From contig NC_045129.1 in the NCBI RefSeq assembly GCF_007655135.1, positions 3,534,001-3,598,000 on the forward strand: a DNA stretch of 64,000 bases, read 5' to 3'. Shown here one piece after another: positions 13,073-25,597 of the stretch. The position numbers were made by a program, and so were the translations under genes. Position 1 is the first letter of the stretch; each line of letters starts with the position of its first letter. The notes below the pieces were generated by a model, which worked only from the letters and a program-made list of their open reading frames with translations, did no database searches and was not told the DNA's origin. The DNA comes from Punica granatum. Lineage: Eukaryota > Streptophyta > Magnoliopsida > Myrtales > Lythraceae.

Positions 13073-13881
13073 GGAAAAATAGCGTAATGTATCCCAACCT
13101 TTACATGTTATATTAATTTTATCCCAACGTTGATTTTTTTTTTTCTGAGGTATCCTAACGTTAATGGTTTGATGTCAAATCTATTCCGCTGTAAATATTT
13201 CGTCCATTTTTTACGAAAATGCTAACGTGAAGAGTGTGTGGGTTTAGGGGCGGAGCCAATTAATTGGCAAGGGGCAATTGCCCTCATGAACTTTGGATTT
13301 TTTAAATTTTACCTCAAAACTTTGTAAAATTAATGTTTTGCCCCCTGAAAAAAATTATTCATGTACTATTTATATCAAGTAACATTTTTTCTCCCTCGAT
13401 GAAAATCCTAGCTCCGCCCTTATGTGGGTCCCAATACAAGGAAAGAATAACACTATGTATCCCAATCTTTTAATATTTTCTCAATTTTATCCAAACCTTT
13501 TGTTGTTTCTCAATTTTATTCCAATCTTTTCATAATTTTTCAAATTTGTCCCAAGCTGTTGGGATAATATTGAGAAAACAGCAAAAAAAATGAGATAAAA
13601 CTGAAAAACTATCAAAATGTTGGGATAAAATTGAGAAAGCATAAAAAAGGTTTGGATAAAATTTAGAAACAACAAAAAGGTTGAGATGTATAGTGTAATG
13701 TTTTCCTTATATTCGGACCCACACACTCTCCATGTCAGTATTTCCGTAAAAAATCGACGAAAATTTCACAGCGAGATAGATTTGAAACCAAACCATTAAC
13801 ATTAGTATACCTAAAAAAAATCGACGTTGGAATAAAACTAAAACAACATATAAACATTGGGATATATTGTGTAATTTTTAC
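13073..13881. mobile_element. Fold-back (long inverted repeat) DNA element
   Basis: The two halves are inverted copies of each other around a centre near 13559. The outer termini read roughly 'aatagcgtaatgtatccca' and its reverse complement. The inner part (about 13438-13708) has similar termini ('aacactatgtatcccaatc'), so a related element may be nested in the outer one. It has no coding capacity. A further small element sits inside the left arm at 13245-13422. It lies directly after the orphan neprosin upstream module and may have replaced the gene body. Confidence 0.7.
13245..13422. mobile_element. 178-bp hAT-like MITE
   Basis: Inverted ends TAGGGGCGGAGC / GCTCCGCCCTTA, flanked by TGTGGGTT (13237-13244) and TGTGGGTC (13423-13430), an 8-bp target duplication with one mismatch. 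The right arm of the surrounding fold-back element shows the corresponding uninterrupted sequence. An 8-bp duplication and TAGGG ends are typical of hAT elements. Confidence 0.7.
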
Positions 13882-14274
13882 TACAAATAATTATACTTTA
13901 TAGAGATTTTAAAAAGACAAAAAAAAAGTTACGACAGACCATGTGTCTCATGGATAATATCTTTTGTGTATATATACTATTATACTGCTAGACGTTGTGC
14001 TTTGCCACGGATGTACAGCACCATCTTTCCACTTCAAATTTGAGCTTTGTATTCTCTATTTCTTATGTTAGTAATTTACTAAAGAAATTTTTTATTATTA
14101 TATTCAAGAACATTAAAAAAATTTTATGTAGGATATGACAGAGAAATAATAAATATTATGATAAATTACTTAAAAAATCATGAACTTTCGGTCTCTCATA
14201 TCTATCATGCACTATTATACATTTTTTTTTATTTGAAAGATAATGGGGGATCGAGTACAAAAAGAAAAGATAGG

Positions 14275-14400
14275 ACCTATTGAAAAAGAGCTCCTAGTTT
14301 AGTGGCACAAGACGCTAACTTGGAACTAAGAGATCGGGGTTCAATCTTCACCGGTGGCATGCACTTATGTGCCCCTTTATTTTACTAAATTGCCTAATAA
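14275..14400 (+). mobile_element. Possible tRNA-derived SINE
   Basis: Contains a TAGTTTAGTGGC box-A-like motif followed about 40 bases on by GGGTTCAATC, a box-B-like motif, as in tRNA-derived SINEs. I could not find a clear tail or target duplication. Confidence 0.35.
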
Positions 14401-14744
14401 AATGAAATACAAATACATTCTTACTTTCTTTCTTATTTTATATACTAAAAATTAAAAGAAATATATAATAAAATAAAATAAATGATTAAAGAAATGTAAA
14501 ATTTAAATTTTTTTTCAAGAGTACAAAAAGTTCATATTTTTTCGATTACAAGGAAGGTTCATGGGCCTAATACAATGAAAAAGAAATCATATATATATAA
14601 TAAATGGGCACGGGTAGTTCCACTTGAATATTAAGCGATGACGTACACCATTATGCTACACCTCGTATTATTGAAAGTATGCAAGTTTCTATATTCTAGA
14701 AAACATGTCATTTTTCCATCCTTCCATGTGATCTCCATTGTTAT

Positions 14745-14960
14745 TACAGGAGTAAGGTTAGTGACAGGACATTATACCCAATACTCTGAGTGCAAACATT
14801 TTCCTTGTTTATACGGCGGAGTGCAATAATTTTCATGCTCTGCATTTTCATTTGGTTCTCAGAGATGGGTTCCAAAGGGATTGTTAGGGGAGAAGCTAAA
14901 TGACACACGGATAACTTTGCAATGGGGCTGCATGTTCTTGGCTTCTTTGATAAAATTCAT
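14745..14960 (+). pseudogene. Duplicated internal fragment of the RNA methyltransferase gene (exon 2 end to exon 3)
   Basis: Bases 14745-14845 match 1040-1131 (end of exon 2 plus the start of intron 2), and 14848-14960 match exon 3 (1578-1690), joined by a deletion of most of intron 2. A stop codon (TTAGGGG region) and indels break the frame. It is intron-containing and therefore a DNA-level duplicate. It abuts neprosin exon debris, so methyltransferase and neprosin pieces have moved together. Confidence 0.8.
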
Positions 14961-15430
14961 ACGTACACAGAAGAAGAAACTAATCAAAATTAGCGAGAAC
15001 AGCCCAGATTAGAAGATTTTCTTATGACTGTCGAATGCCCGGAAGGCACAATCCCCACTCTCAGGAGGACACCAGGAACTCGTATTGGTTATACTTTCCT
15101 TGTTTCTGATCATGAGAAGGATCAATAGTTCCTATACTTCCATGCTACTCCTCCTGGACATGAGGTACCCGAAACAAGCAAACACTGACTTTATACTTTC
15201 AGGCGTAAAACATATATGTTGGGAAAACTAATAACTTTAGTAATTGCATCAAAAATTTAACAGCATGCACAAGTATGTATCTCTGATTGGTGATGACAGA
15301 AGCTTTTTTGCAGCCCAAGGAACGCACAAGGTGCAAGCTTCTTTCATTGGAGCCCGACCAACTCAGCCTCTCTCAAGTATGGACTGTTTCCGGCCCTGGA
15401 AAGGCCAAAACCATGGAGGCTGGATGGACA
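14961..15430 (+). pseudogene. Decayed neprosin copy, exons 2 and 3 only
   Basis: An exon 2 remnant runs to about 15159, with the DCPEGTIP region and a GHE|GT donor-like end still visible. It is followed by an intron and an exon 3 remnant at about 15258-15427 (YAQVSLIGD-like start, EAGW-like end). The reading frame is broken in both. Exon 1 and exons 4-7 are absent. Confidence 0.7.
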
Positions 15431-15699
15431 GTGCGTACATTAGGAAGATTGAATCAATTATTCATCGGTCCCCTTTTTTTTTTGGGTAGGTCATCATCGG
15501 TCCCATTTTAATTAGCTGTTTTTACATCCGCAATTTCAAGAGCTTCTACTCTCAGTTGATTGATGAATATTTGGCGAACTACATTCTTTATCCCGTTATA
15601 TAGATTAAGCTGCTGCACAAAACTTCAAATTGAAATAGGTGCCTCGTAATTGCTACGAGATGATAGATATACCTTCGTACCATTGAGAACGACCAGGAT

Positions 15700-15935
15700 G
15701 ATCCAACTTGAATTCTTATCAACGACAGTTAGTCTCTTAATTTAAAAAATCTTCGTCACGCCACGTGATTAGATAAGAATATATAGGATTGAATTAACAT
15801 AGATACAAAAAGAAGCTATTTTATTGCAGGTTAATTGACTATTGTAGTATCTCATCATAACAAAAGATCAAAATGGTCAAGTTGAGATTATCACTCCGAA
15901 TATTATGCAGTCGAGTTTGTTAATGGAGTTATGGT
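15700..15935 (+). repeat. Neprosin upstream module without a following first exon
   Basis: Shares the 'ttgaattcttat' block and the 'aatggtcaagttgagattat ... cagtcgagtttgtt' block with the upstream regions of the intact genes at 9471 and 17784. No signal-peptide exon follows, and the next recognisable neprosin piece is an exon 3 remnant at 16671. Confidence 0.55.
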
Positions 15936-16061
15936 TATATTGATTCTTCCATATACCACCCCCCACCACCACAATAGCATCAATCAAATCAAATATATTG
16001 ATTCCAACATATTTAGAAGCATGCACACATATACCATATCCATACATATATATATATAGAC

Positions 16062-16067
16062 ATGTTG

Positions 16068-16101
<34 letters not shown>

Positions 16102-16312
16102 GTGAATTATCCAAAAAAGCAGGGCCATTACATTTTTTTCTAAATATAACACGACATTTAGGAAATAACACAGAAATGCACAACATTTGTATTTTTTTAC
16201 TAAATATAGCACGACCTTTTGATAGTAGTATAAAAATCCATGACCTTTCCATTTTTTTTCTAAATATAGCACGACATTTAAAAAAAAGCACATAAAGGTT
16301 ATATTTAGCAAA
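16062..16312. repeat. TA microsatellite and three-unit tandem repeat of about 61 bp
   Basis: An (TA)n run at 16068-16099 is followed by three imperfect units. Each carries 'taaatatarcacgac' (16140, 16201 and 16261), spaced 61 and 60 bases apart. The open frames on both strands here are produced by this repeat and are not genes. Confidence 0.7.
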
Positions 16313-16670
16313 AAAATATATTTGGATAATGTATATGAGAATATTTTATCGATAAAAGATTTTAAAAATTTCCTTAAAAGATAAGTGATGACGTGGCAAA
16401 ACGAGAAAGCTCCGTTACTTATTTTTCATAATGTGACATCGTGAGAATTTAGCTCAAGTTTTGTTTTGTAGATATAGATAATATAATTATTTTTAATTTC
16501 TAATCATCTAATAATAAAATACGAATACAGATGAAATTTTTACTTATTTTATTAAAGATCAAATAAAATATCTACTATAATAAAATAAATTATTAAAATA
16601 ATATAAAATTAAAAGTTTTGTGAGAGTAGGAAATATTCTTGTAATTGTATCAATTATTTATGACTTATCA

Positions 16671-16834
16671 GCATGCACAAGTATCTCTGATCGGTAATGA
16701 CGGAAGCTACCTTGTAGCCCAAGGAACGCACAACGTGCGGCTTCCTTCAACGGAGCTTGACGAATTCAGGTTCTCTCAAATATCAATCATTATCGAGCCC
16801 GGATCGACTGAACAACATTAAGGATGGATGGATA
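16671..16834 (+). pseudogene. Isolated neprosin exon 3 remnant
   Basis: Matches exon 3 of the intact genes (start coding for QVSLIG, end at GGATA|GTAAGT with a preserved donor). The segment is broken by stops and an indel in the EAGW region. About 240 bp including the following intron align with 15258-15540, so the two remnants are duplicates of one another. Confidence 0.7.
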
Positions 16835-16839
16835 GTAAG

Positions 16840-17515
16840 TACATCAGGAAGATCGAATCAACTACCTATCAGTCCCATTTTAATTAGCTGCTTTAACATC
16901 AGTAATTTCAAGTGCTCTATATAAGTAAATATTCTTTGAAATCCATATAATTTATTTTAAATATAAATTTATTAAGAATATAAGTAATTTACTCTAATTA
17001 ATTTTTCAATATATGCGTAACTTACTCAAAAAGATGTATAATTTACATAAAATTAAGGCTTTGCTAGTTTTTCAAATCATGATTTTACTTCACTCAACTC
17101 TACTATATTCTTCTCTCACAGTACTTTTTTTTTCTCTAATTCAATAATAAATTCTCTTACGTACTTTTTCTTAACTATTATTATAATTAATATTTTAATA
17201 CTAAATCCTCTCAACTCTTCGTTAATTTTTTGTCTTTTTCTTTAATTTTATAATAAATTCTCTCACATATTTTTTCTTAACCATTTTTATAACCAATTTT
17301 TCAAAAATAAATTTTCCCACCTATATTTTCTTCCTTTTCTTAAAGTGGAGTAGGATAAAGTAAAGTGACAACTCTATTCTGAAACCAAACGCAAACTAAA
17401 TTACTTTACTATAATTTTGAGTAATTTATTTACAGGTATTGCGTAATCATTTTTAAATTGATTGCACCTTAAACTTTTCCTCCAACAAAGTTATAACAAT
17501 TTTGTCTGTAGGTTA
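16840..17515. other. AT-rich spacer
   Basis: Low-complexity A/T-rich DNA with poly-pyrimidine patches. I see no exon, element terminus or RNA gene. Confidence 0.35.
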
Positions 17516-17783
17516 ATTGACGATTGTAGTATCTGAGAATAAAAAATCAATTAAATGGTAAAGTTGAGATTGTCATTCCTAATTTGTGCAGTCGAGTTAC
17601 CTTGTTCATAGAGATATGATTCTATTGATTCTTTCCATATATACTAACACAAACCCCCACAAACACCAGCAATCGAATTATAGTGATAACTGCTTGTTTA
17701 GAAGCATTCGTATATAGATGCATTATATAAATGCACACAAATATTGATGTTTATGTTCGTACCTGAGTCACTCACTTACGAAC
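17516..17783 (+). promoter_or_regulatory. Upstream module of the second intact neprosin gene
   Basis: The block at 17518-17610 matches the upstream blocks at 9111-9215 and 15837-15930. Its distance to the ATG is about 170-260 bases. A short AT-rich stretch at 17710-17730 could serve as the TATA region. Confidence 0.5.
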
Positions 17784-20498
17784 ATGACGACTCATAAAAT
17801 TAGAAGAGAAGTTATAGTTGCGATATACTTGTTGATTGCCGTGGCAGTCGATTCTGTTCAAGCAAGAAGAAACCTAATTGTGCCTGGCAAATCTAATGAC
17901 GCCAAGTTGGATAAGCCGCCGAGAGGAATCGTAAAAACTATCCAGGTTCTGTCTTAATTATTTCACCAAATCACTAGCAATTGACTAGATGTATTATATA
18001 CATGTAGCGTGTTCTCTTACACATTAATTTTCGCTTTTCACCCATATTTTTCACTATGTTGCCCACGAGAAACATCACGAGTCACAGATCAAGCTGTCGT
18101 GTTGAAGAGAATCAATGAAATATATATGCATATAATTGATTACATTATAATTTCTTCTTTGTTCCATAGAGTGGCAGTGGCGATGTTGTCGATTGTGTCG
18201 ATATCTACAAACAGCCGGCTTTCGACCATCCTTTACTCAAGAACCATATTATTCAGATGAAATCGAATTCATTCATAGAAGAAGAAGAAGAAGGCAAAAG
18301 CCATCTAGCATCGGAGGAGCAGCCCGGATTGGAAGAATGGGGCGTGGATTGCCCTGAAGGAACGATCCCTATCATCAGAAGGCCATCCAAAAACAGCGCT
18401 GATGTGAAGGATTACGTCTTGCCGTTTCCCTTCGACAACGAATCCCTTGCTGTCAGTCCTAATGCTGGACACGAAGTACGGGCATGCTATTCCTTGCTTT
18501 AATCGACATATATACACAAGCTTGTGAAAGCAAAATAATCGAACTAAGCTAACCTACATATATCATCTTTCATTGATCATATGAATTGAATATGCATTGT
18601 ATGAAATTCTCAGTATGCACAAGTATCTCTGACCGGTGCCGAAGGAACCTTCCAAGGAGCCCAAGGAATCTTCAATTTGTGGACCCCTCTCACAGAGAAT
18701 AATGAAATCAGCGTGTCCCAGATTTGGATCCTTGCGGGCCCCACGGAATTCATAAACACCGTAGAGGCTGGGTGGATAGTATGTACCCCCAATTAATCTT
18801 AATATTAATCAATTAGTTCTTTATTAGTTGTTTTATCCTAATTTTCGTAAATATTAGAGTACGTGTTGCATTGACGTTTACTAGCTTTACTTGGTCCTTG
18901 GAAAAAATTGATAACCTCGATGTCATCTTCTGTTTCAGGTCGGATTTACTAATGAAGCCAAACCCGTTACGAGATTTTTCACATATTGGACCGTGAGTTT
19001 CCTATAATCTATTTATTGTATATAGGCTTGCTCTGTGGATCGGTTTCGAGATTAGTAATACCTGGGCTGATTGAATAATTCTTCTCAGAGTGATGGCTAC
19101 CAATCCACAGGATGCTACAACCTTATATGCCCCGGATTCGTGCAGACGAACAGTAAATTTGGTCTTGGTAATGGTCATATCCTTAATGTTTCACATGCTT
19201 TCAATTTATCTACGCAAAGCATGACAACGACGGAATTACACGTCAAGCGATCTCTCATTAGTGACACACGCAGGGGTGTTTGTGAAATTTAACCTGAGAC
19301 GTAAATTGATCTACGTATCTTGCAGGTTCTATCATACGACCAGTGTCCAAATTTAACGGGAAACAGATGGAAGTGAAAATAGAAATCAAACAGGTGAACT
19401 ATTCGTCTTGTTTCCATTGTAACTTATGCTTTTGATTTGTCATTATACATTATTTTTTCCTATATTCTTGGTTCACTTTGGGTAGATAGTAAAAGAAATC
19501 CAGTCCTAGGTGAATCTAGGGATGGCAATTGGGCGGGTTGGAATGGGTAGTTCAATTACTATCCCCGCGCCCTGCTCACTGGTACCCATACCAGCCCGCC
19601 TCATGCTTAAGCACAGGTAGAGATTAGGATACCATGCTTGAACCGTCGTGGGTGCATGGGTATCTGCCCCTCCCTAACCTGTACTGCCGCAGCATAATTT
19701 TTTTTTAAAAAAAAAGTTTAAAATGAGGAAACACGACGTTCACGCGTCACGTGAACGAAGAAACACGACATAGTCTTGATTTCTTGAGTCTTGATAGAAT
19801 TAGAATTTAGAAACAAAGAAAAAAAATAAAAGAATTTTATTAATATATATTTTTTAAAATATTGGCGGAGGTCTAGACGGGACGAGATGGATCAGGGCAA
19901 GTCATAGGCGACTACCATCCCCGTATTGCCCTGTGAGCGGGTAGTAAAATTATAACCATCCTTACCCCGTCCTGTCTTCGGCACAGGTCGGTACGGGTCT
20001 AAACGGGGCGGTTCCGTGGGCACCTGCGGTTCAGGTGTCAAATTGCCATCCCTAGGTGAATTAGAAGCGCTGATCACGTAAAATTTACATATTCAATGTA
20101 CTTACCAGGACAAGTCTACGGGCCACTGGTGGCTCCGACTGAAGAATGTGGACCTGGGATACTGGCCAGGCTCCATCTTCACCAGCCTGCGGGGTGGTGC
20201 TAGTGCAATAAATTGGGGCGGAGAGATTACGAACAGTGAAAACAATGGCCAGCACACGACGACCCAGATGGGAAGCGGTCACTTCCCTCGTGACGGGTTC
20301 TATACAAAATCGTCATACATCAGGAATCTTGGTCACATCCAAAATAATAATCCGATGCAATCCACGCCGAGGGAAGCCCTCCAAACGTATGTGACGAACC
20401 GTCAGTGCTACGACCTTGTGGTAGGACCTCCCAACCTTAATTTTGGAACTCATATCTACTTCGGAGGTCCTGGATTTTCAGCGCAATGCTCAAAATAG
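17784..20498 (+). CDS. Neprosin-type secreted glutamate peptidase (DUF239), intact, seven exons
   Basis: Exons 17784-17945, 18170-18475, 18614-18778, 18939-18992, 19089-19167, 19326-19393, 20109-20498 give 407 aa with no stop and consistent phases. Signal peptide is about 1-29 (hydrophobic VIVAIYLLIAVAV, then VQA). The activation domain carries [15 protein letters not shown], an acidic EEEEE run and EEWGVDCPEGTIPI. The catalytic domain keeps EAGW (Glu207), FTYWTSDGY, TGCYNL, CPGFVQTN and WGGE (Glu317). The two Glu are the presumed catalytic dyad. Exon 2 is undivided, as in the gene at 9471. Intron 6 is enlarged by a hAT-like element at 19517-20054, which should be spliced out. Function is as inferred for its paralogue: secreted, acid-activated proteolysis; substrate unknown. 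Confidence 0.9.
19517..20054. mobile_element. hAT-like non-autonomous element in neprosin intron 6
   Basis: Inverted ends TAGGGATGGCAATT and AATTGCCATCCCTA, 538 bp. Flanking 8-mers GGTGAATC (19509-19516) and GGTGAATT (20055-20062) form a target duplication with one mismatch. The interior is rich in GGGCGGG-like and GACGGGG-like motifs and has no transposase. Its ends resemble those of the elements at 36675 and 62505 (TAGGGGTGGCAAT). Confidence 0.8.
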
Positions 20499-20619
20499 TG
20501 TTCTAGCATTTCAATGTACTAGACATCCACCGAATATGAAGGTCTGGTTTTTTTTAGATCATGGTTCCATTAGTTACATAATAAAGGCCTCTCATGACTT
20601 ATTAGGTCCGGTGCTCATA

Positions 20620-21192
20620 ATAAGTAGCAAGTTCTAGACCGTACAGTAATTTAGAGTTAGTATCTCCAAGTACACAAATTCTAGACCTACTCACGGTTGA
20701 CATTGAAAAGCTGAGTCCGGACACTTGAATTCTTATATTGACGAGGGCGGAGCTACTTAAATTTTCAGAGTTTGAGTGGTATATGTAAGTTGAAAAATCA
20801 ATACAGAAAATGTGTTTAAAAATCCAAATTAACGTACATACAGAAATTAAGGGACGGTTAATTAACAATTACCTCCTCATTTGTGCGGTAGGAATTAGAA
20901 TTGTGTCCGTGGATGTAATGATTCTTCCATGCGTGATAACTGTACTTCCATACACATACTCACCACACCCACCCAACAAGTAGCAGCAACCAATTAAATT
21001 GACTTAGTGTATTCTTCATAAGAATGCACGAATACATATATGTGTATGTGCGTGTGTATATATATATATATATGCACATGCACATGTGTATGATTAAATC
21101 CCGACTCGCGGTTGGTCATTTTCATCTATTTTTTTTCCCATTTCATTTCAGTCGCACATGATATAGCTATACATCGTGTCATACGTATATAA
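20620..21192 (+). repeat. Upstream module of the neprosin pseudogene at 21193
   Basis: Aligns with the orphan module at 12700-13072 and partly with 15700-15840. It contains a one-ended remnant (about 20745-20765, GGGCGGAGCTA) of the MITE family seen intact at 13245-13422, and a (TA)n run near 21058-21073. Confidence 0.45.
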
Positions 21193-23504
21193 ATGGCGAC
21201 TCATAGAAGAAGAGAAGTTGAAATTAGGTTATTCTTGGTGATAGCCGCGGTAGTCGGTTCTGTTTCAAGCAAGGAGAAACCTAATTTTGGCCGACGAATT
21301 GAGTAATGCCGAGTTTGCTAAGCCCCCTACAGCTAGAGGAACCATAAAAACTATTCAGGTTTGTCTCGTTTCATTTATTTTTACTAAATACAAGGTCTGC
21401 GCCATGCACATGTATAAGATTTTCCTTTTTAAATTTCTAATAAGGTAACCACATCAAATCGTGTTTACATATAACAATTTCAAATAAACGATTAAAATAA
21501 ATCATAGTAATCAAGTATCATGTGAAAACAAAATGATCTTTTATGGTGCAAATTTTATTTTATTTTTTTGATAGGTGGTGCAAATTTTATTACATTTAAC
21601 GTTGAGAAATATTGAGTTAGAAACAACGATTAATAATGCAAGAATTTTTCAAATAAATGTATTTAATGCAAAAATCACAAGAATGCATGACAAGGATTCT
21701 TTGTTTATGCAATCACTATTGCGTAAATTCTATTCTTTTCTCCGTTATTCATGTTTAAAACAAAATCACATTGTGATAAACCAATATTTTTTCTCTAATT
21801 GATTAGTAGTACGCTTTAATAGTCAGATAAATAATTAATAGTTTGTCAAAGAATATTCAGTTGATAATTACATCTCATTAGAAAAGATTTATGTGAAGCA
21901 TGGAAAATCTTTATAAAAAAAAGATATTACCGTAAACACATCTAATCATAAAATACTTATTTGAAAAATTGGAAAACTCGTAGAGGTTACCATTTAAAAG
22001 ATTGAAAAACTGATAATACATGTTATGCAAATAAAAATTAAACAACTAAAAAAATAATTATGTAGATACTTATATTTTATTCTAAAATGTCTATTGAGAA
22101 TTAAAAAATTAAAAAAATTCCTTACTGAAAAATAAAGAAAAAAATCGTGATTTATGATATTTATAAAAAAAATTCAAGATTCAGTAAATAACATTATAAA
22201 AATCAATAAAGTTTTGAGAAAATTCCAGGAGTAACCAGCAATATTATTAGATTGATCCATACATGTATCACATTGTCTTTCTCATTTTCCCTACTCATCC
22301 TTTTTCTTTCTTTTTGTTCCGTATAGAGGTAGGGGTGATGTTGTCGACAGTGCGATATTTACAAACAGCCGGCATTCGACCAACCTTTACTCAAGAACCA
22401 CACCATACAGATGAAACTAAGTTCTTTCCTAGAAGAAGAAGGCGGAAGCCATCAATCGTTCGACGAGCAGCCTGAATTGGAAGACTGGGGTGTCGATTGC
22501 CCTGAGGGAACAATTCCTATTATCAGAAAGACATCGCAAGATGGCGCTGATGCTAAGGCTTACGTTCCTTTATTTCCCCTCATTGAGAAGACCTTCAACA
22601 AAAAGTCCACTTCTTTCGTTCCTCAGCTGTACATGAAGTACTTCCATGCAATTCCTTGCTTTGATCAATATATATAAACACAGTCCACAGGAGGAAAAAA
22701 TTGAACTAAACTACATAGATATCACTTCACGATATTCTATCATACAATGAGTATTGTTTGGAGGTGTACGTATTGTGCAGCTAATCTATTCATTAATATG
22801 TATTTGCATATATGAAATTATCAGTATGCACAAGTATCTTTGATTGGTAGTGAGGGGACCTTCCATGGAGCCCTAGGAAGGCAGAATGTGTGGACTCCTC
22901 AGACTGAGATTGGAGAAATCAGCGTCTCTCAGATTTGGATTATTGCGGGCCCTACAGAGGATGAACACCGTGGAGGCTGGGTGGATAGCAAGTCCAATGT
23001 AATTGATCATAATGATAATTAATTAGTGATTGATTAATCAATTAATTAATCAAACAATTTTCTATATTCAATTAGTGGTATATGTACTCATAAAAAGAGT
23101 ATCAACTTTCCATCGGTTTACGCGGTCCAGGATAACTGATAAAACTCGATCTCATGATCCTCTATTTCAGGTTGGATACAATTCTGAAGCAAGCCAAATA
23201 TCTTACGAGGTTGTTTTTACGTATTGGACTGTGAATTTCTCAATCCATTGTATAGAGCGTGTTTCATGGTTCACTTTCGAGATTCTTGGATACTCAATTT
23301 TTTTTCTTCTTTTTGAATAATTTATTGTCAGGTGATGGCCATCAATCAGCAGGATGTTATAACCTCTGATGCCCAGATTCGTACAGACGAATCGAAAATT
23401 TTCTCCTGGTCAAGGCCACAAACTTGTTATTTTCTTTTAAACTTTCTGCATATTTCAAATATATCTATCTAAAAAAAGGTATACATCAGTGCAAAATAAT
23501 ATAC

Positions 23505-24666
23505 AGGGAAAACTATACATTTGATCTCTAAGTTTGGATTTTTTCTATTTTAGTTCTTTTTCTAATTTTTTTATCGTTTAGATCTTATACATTTAAATAC
23601 TTTTCTATTTTAGTCCTTTTTCCTTTTTCTTGATTCGTTTTTATCCAATACCTTTGATTAGTTTTCTATTTTCGTTATTTTGACATATTTTTTATTAGAA
23701 AAAATTTTAACTTTGGCCATTAACCTTTTAAAGTTACTCTCTTATCTTAATTCTTTTTTTTGGTTCAATTTTTTCTTAATATTAAATGTTTTATTTTTTC
23801 TACTTCTACCATTCAAATTTCCATAAAAATGCTCGCACGACATTTTGAAAATTTATAAAAATTTTATTATTAAAATTCCAAAAATAAAATAAAATCTATA
23901 GAAATATATTTTGAGGGGGAGGATGGTAAATTGAGAGGGAGAGAGACGGCGGTAGCCGATATGGGACGAAGTCGAGCACCAGCACCCTAAGAGATATCAC
24001 CTTAAGCCTATACCTCCATCAATGATTACACTTTGCAACATCATTTCTTGTATCAAGATTTACCATGTTCTTGCTTAGTGTGTCACTATCAACCTCATAT
24101 GTGTGATTCGTGGCTATCGAACCACAATCGCCTTTACTTTTTATGTATTTTTTTCATTTCATTACTCGCAAGTTTGAGTACCGATTCTCCCAACATAACC
24201 CGCCACTCCCCTGTCAAGATTGCCTATGACCTAAACACGAGCCCCTACTCATTCTCTCGAGTAGGTTCGCGATCTTTCTTTTATTATTTTGATAAAATAA
24301 TAATTTTTTCAAATTTTAAAATGCTGTGTGGGCATTTTATGAGAATTCGAGGGGTAAAACCGTAGCAGTATAAGAAACAATACGATTAATATTAAGAAAA
24401 ATTGAACAAAATAAAAGAATTAGGATAAAAAAATAATTTTAAAAAGTTAAGGACTAAAGTTAAAATTTTCTCTAATAAAATCTATGATAAAAGAAAGAAA
24501 ATAAAAAAGTAATCAAAGGTATTTGATGAAAATGAATCAAGAGAAAGAAAAAAGACTAAAACATGAGTGTATTTGAAGGTATATAATCTAAAGGATAAAA
24601 AAATTAGAAAAATGAGGAAAATAGAAAAGTATCCAAACCTAAAGGTCTAAATGTATAGTTTTCCCT
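23505..24666. mobile_element. 1.16-kb element with inverted arms of roughly 290 bp
   Basis: Begins AGGGAAAACTATACATTT and ends with the reverse complement. The arms stay complementary for about 290 bases with mismatches. The central part (about 23880-24365) has no recognisable transposase. A clear target duplication could not be defined. It sits in intron 5 of the pseudogene at 21193. Confidence 0.7.
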
Positions 24667-25224
24667 AATCTATTGGTATATATAGATATTTTGTAATTTT
24701 TCTGAGAATTAAAATGTAGAGTCGATATATACATATATATATATATATATCTTACAGGTATTATCATACATCCAGGTATTATCATACTACGCAACTGAAA
24801 TTGTTCGAATAATTGGCGCGTGATATTGTTGAAGGTATGGGGGTGTGATCTCTTGAAGTTAATGAATTGGGTGGCAACGCATGGAGGAATCCGTCCCCCT
24901 CCGTCATGTCTGGCGGAGTTCACGAGTTCCAGCATCATTTCAATATATGTTGAAAAAAATTTGCAATCTTAATTTCATTTGAAAATTATAGTAGAAGTCG
25001 TATAAGTTTGCCCAAATTATCAATTTAATCCTCATAGTTTCAATTTGGCTGTAATAATTCTAAAATGTTTAGTCCGTTATACAATTTAAGTTCAAACCAT
25101 GACTGAGCATTAACGGAGTGATGACCTTGACATAACGGCGTAAATATTTTTCTCGGGTCACGTGGAATATGCAAAAAAAAGGGAAAAATTATACGAAAGT
25201 CTTACAGGTTTGATCATCCTATCA

Positions 25225-25546
25225 AGGGCAAATTACAAAAAAAAATCCAAATTTTGTAAAATGTCTCAGTTTTGTCCTAAATTTTGTTTTGTAACAAAAA
25301 AAACCATAAGTTTTCTAAAATGTCTCAAAAATGACCTCCGTTATAACTTCCGTCAATTTTTGCCTACGTGTGACCTACGTGGACTGTTAAAGGGACCCAC
25401 CATCAGCAGCAAAAATTGACGAAAGTTATAACGGAGATCATTTTTGAGACATTTTAGAAAACTTATGGTTTTTTTGTTACAAAACAAAATTTAGGACAAA
25501 ATTGAGATATTTTACAAAATTTGGATTTTTTTTTGTAATTTACCCT
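25225..25546. mobile_element. 322-bp MITE with near-perfect long inverted arms
   Basis: Starts AGGGCAAATTAC and ends GTAATTTACCCT. The arms are about 135 bases and highly similar, so the insertion looks recent. CTATCA occurs just outside each end (25219-25224 and 25548-25553), a likely target duplication. It lies in intron 6 of the pseudogene at 21193. Confidence 0.75.
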
Positions 25547-25597
25547 ACTATCAATAGAGTTCTATAAGTTTCTGTTGAGCTAAAGTTGTCCTAAAGC

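Noticed and set aside
14275..14400. A functional tRNA gene
   Set aside because: Box A- and box B-like motifs are present but no cloverleaf can be folded; a SINE remnant is more likely.
16062..16311. Mirror-image open frames with tyrosine/isoleucine runs
   Set aside because: They are translations of a TA microsatellite and a 61-bp tandem repeat.
24033..24365. 110-aa open frame in the core of the 1.16-kb inverted-repeat element
   Set aside because: No transposase motif and a composition typical of AT-rich non-coding DNA.
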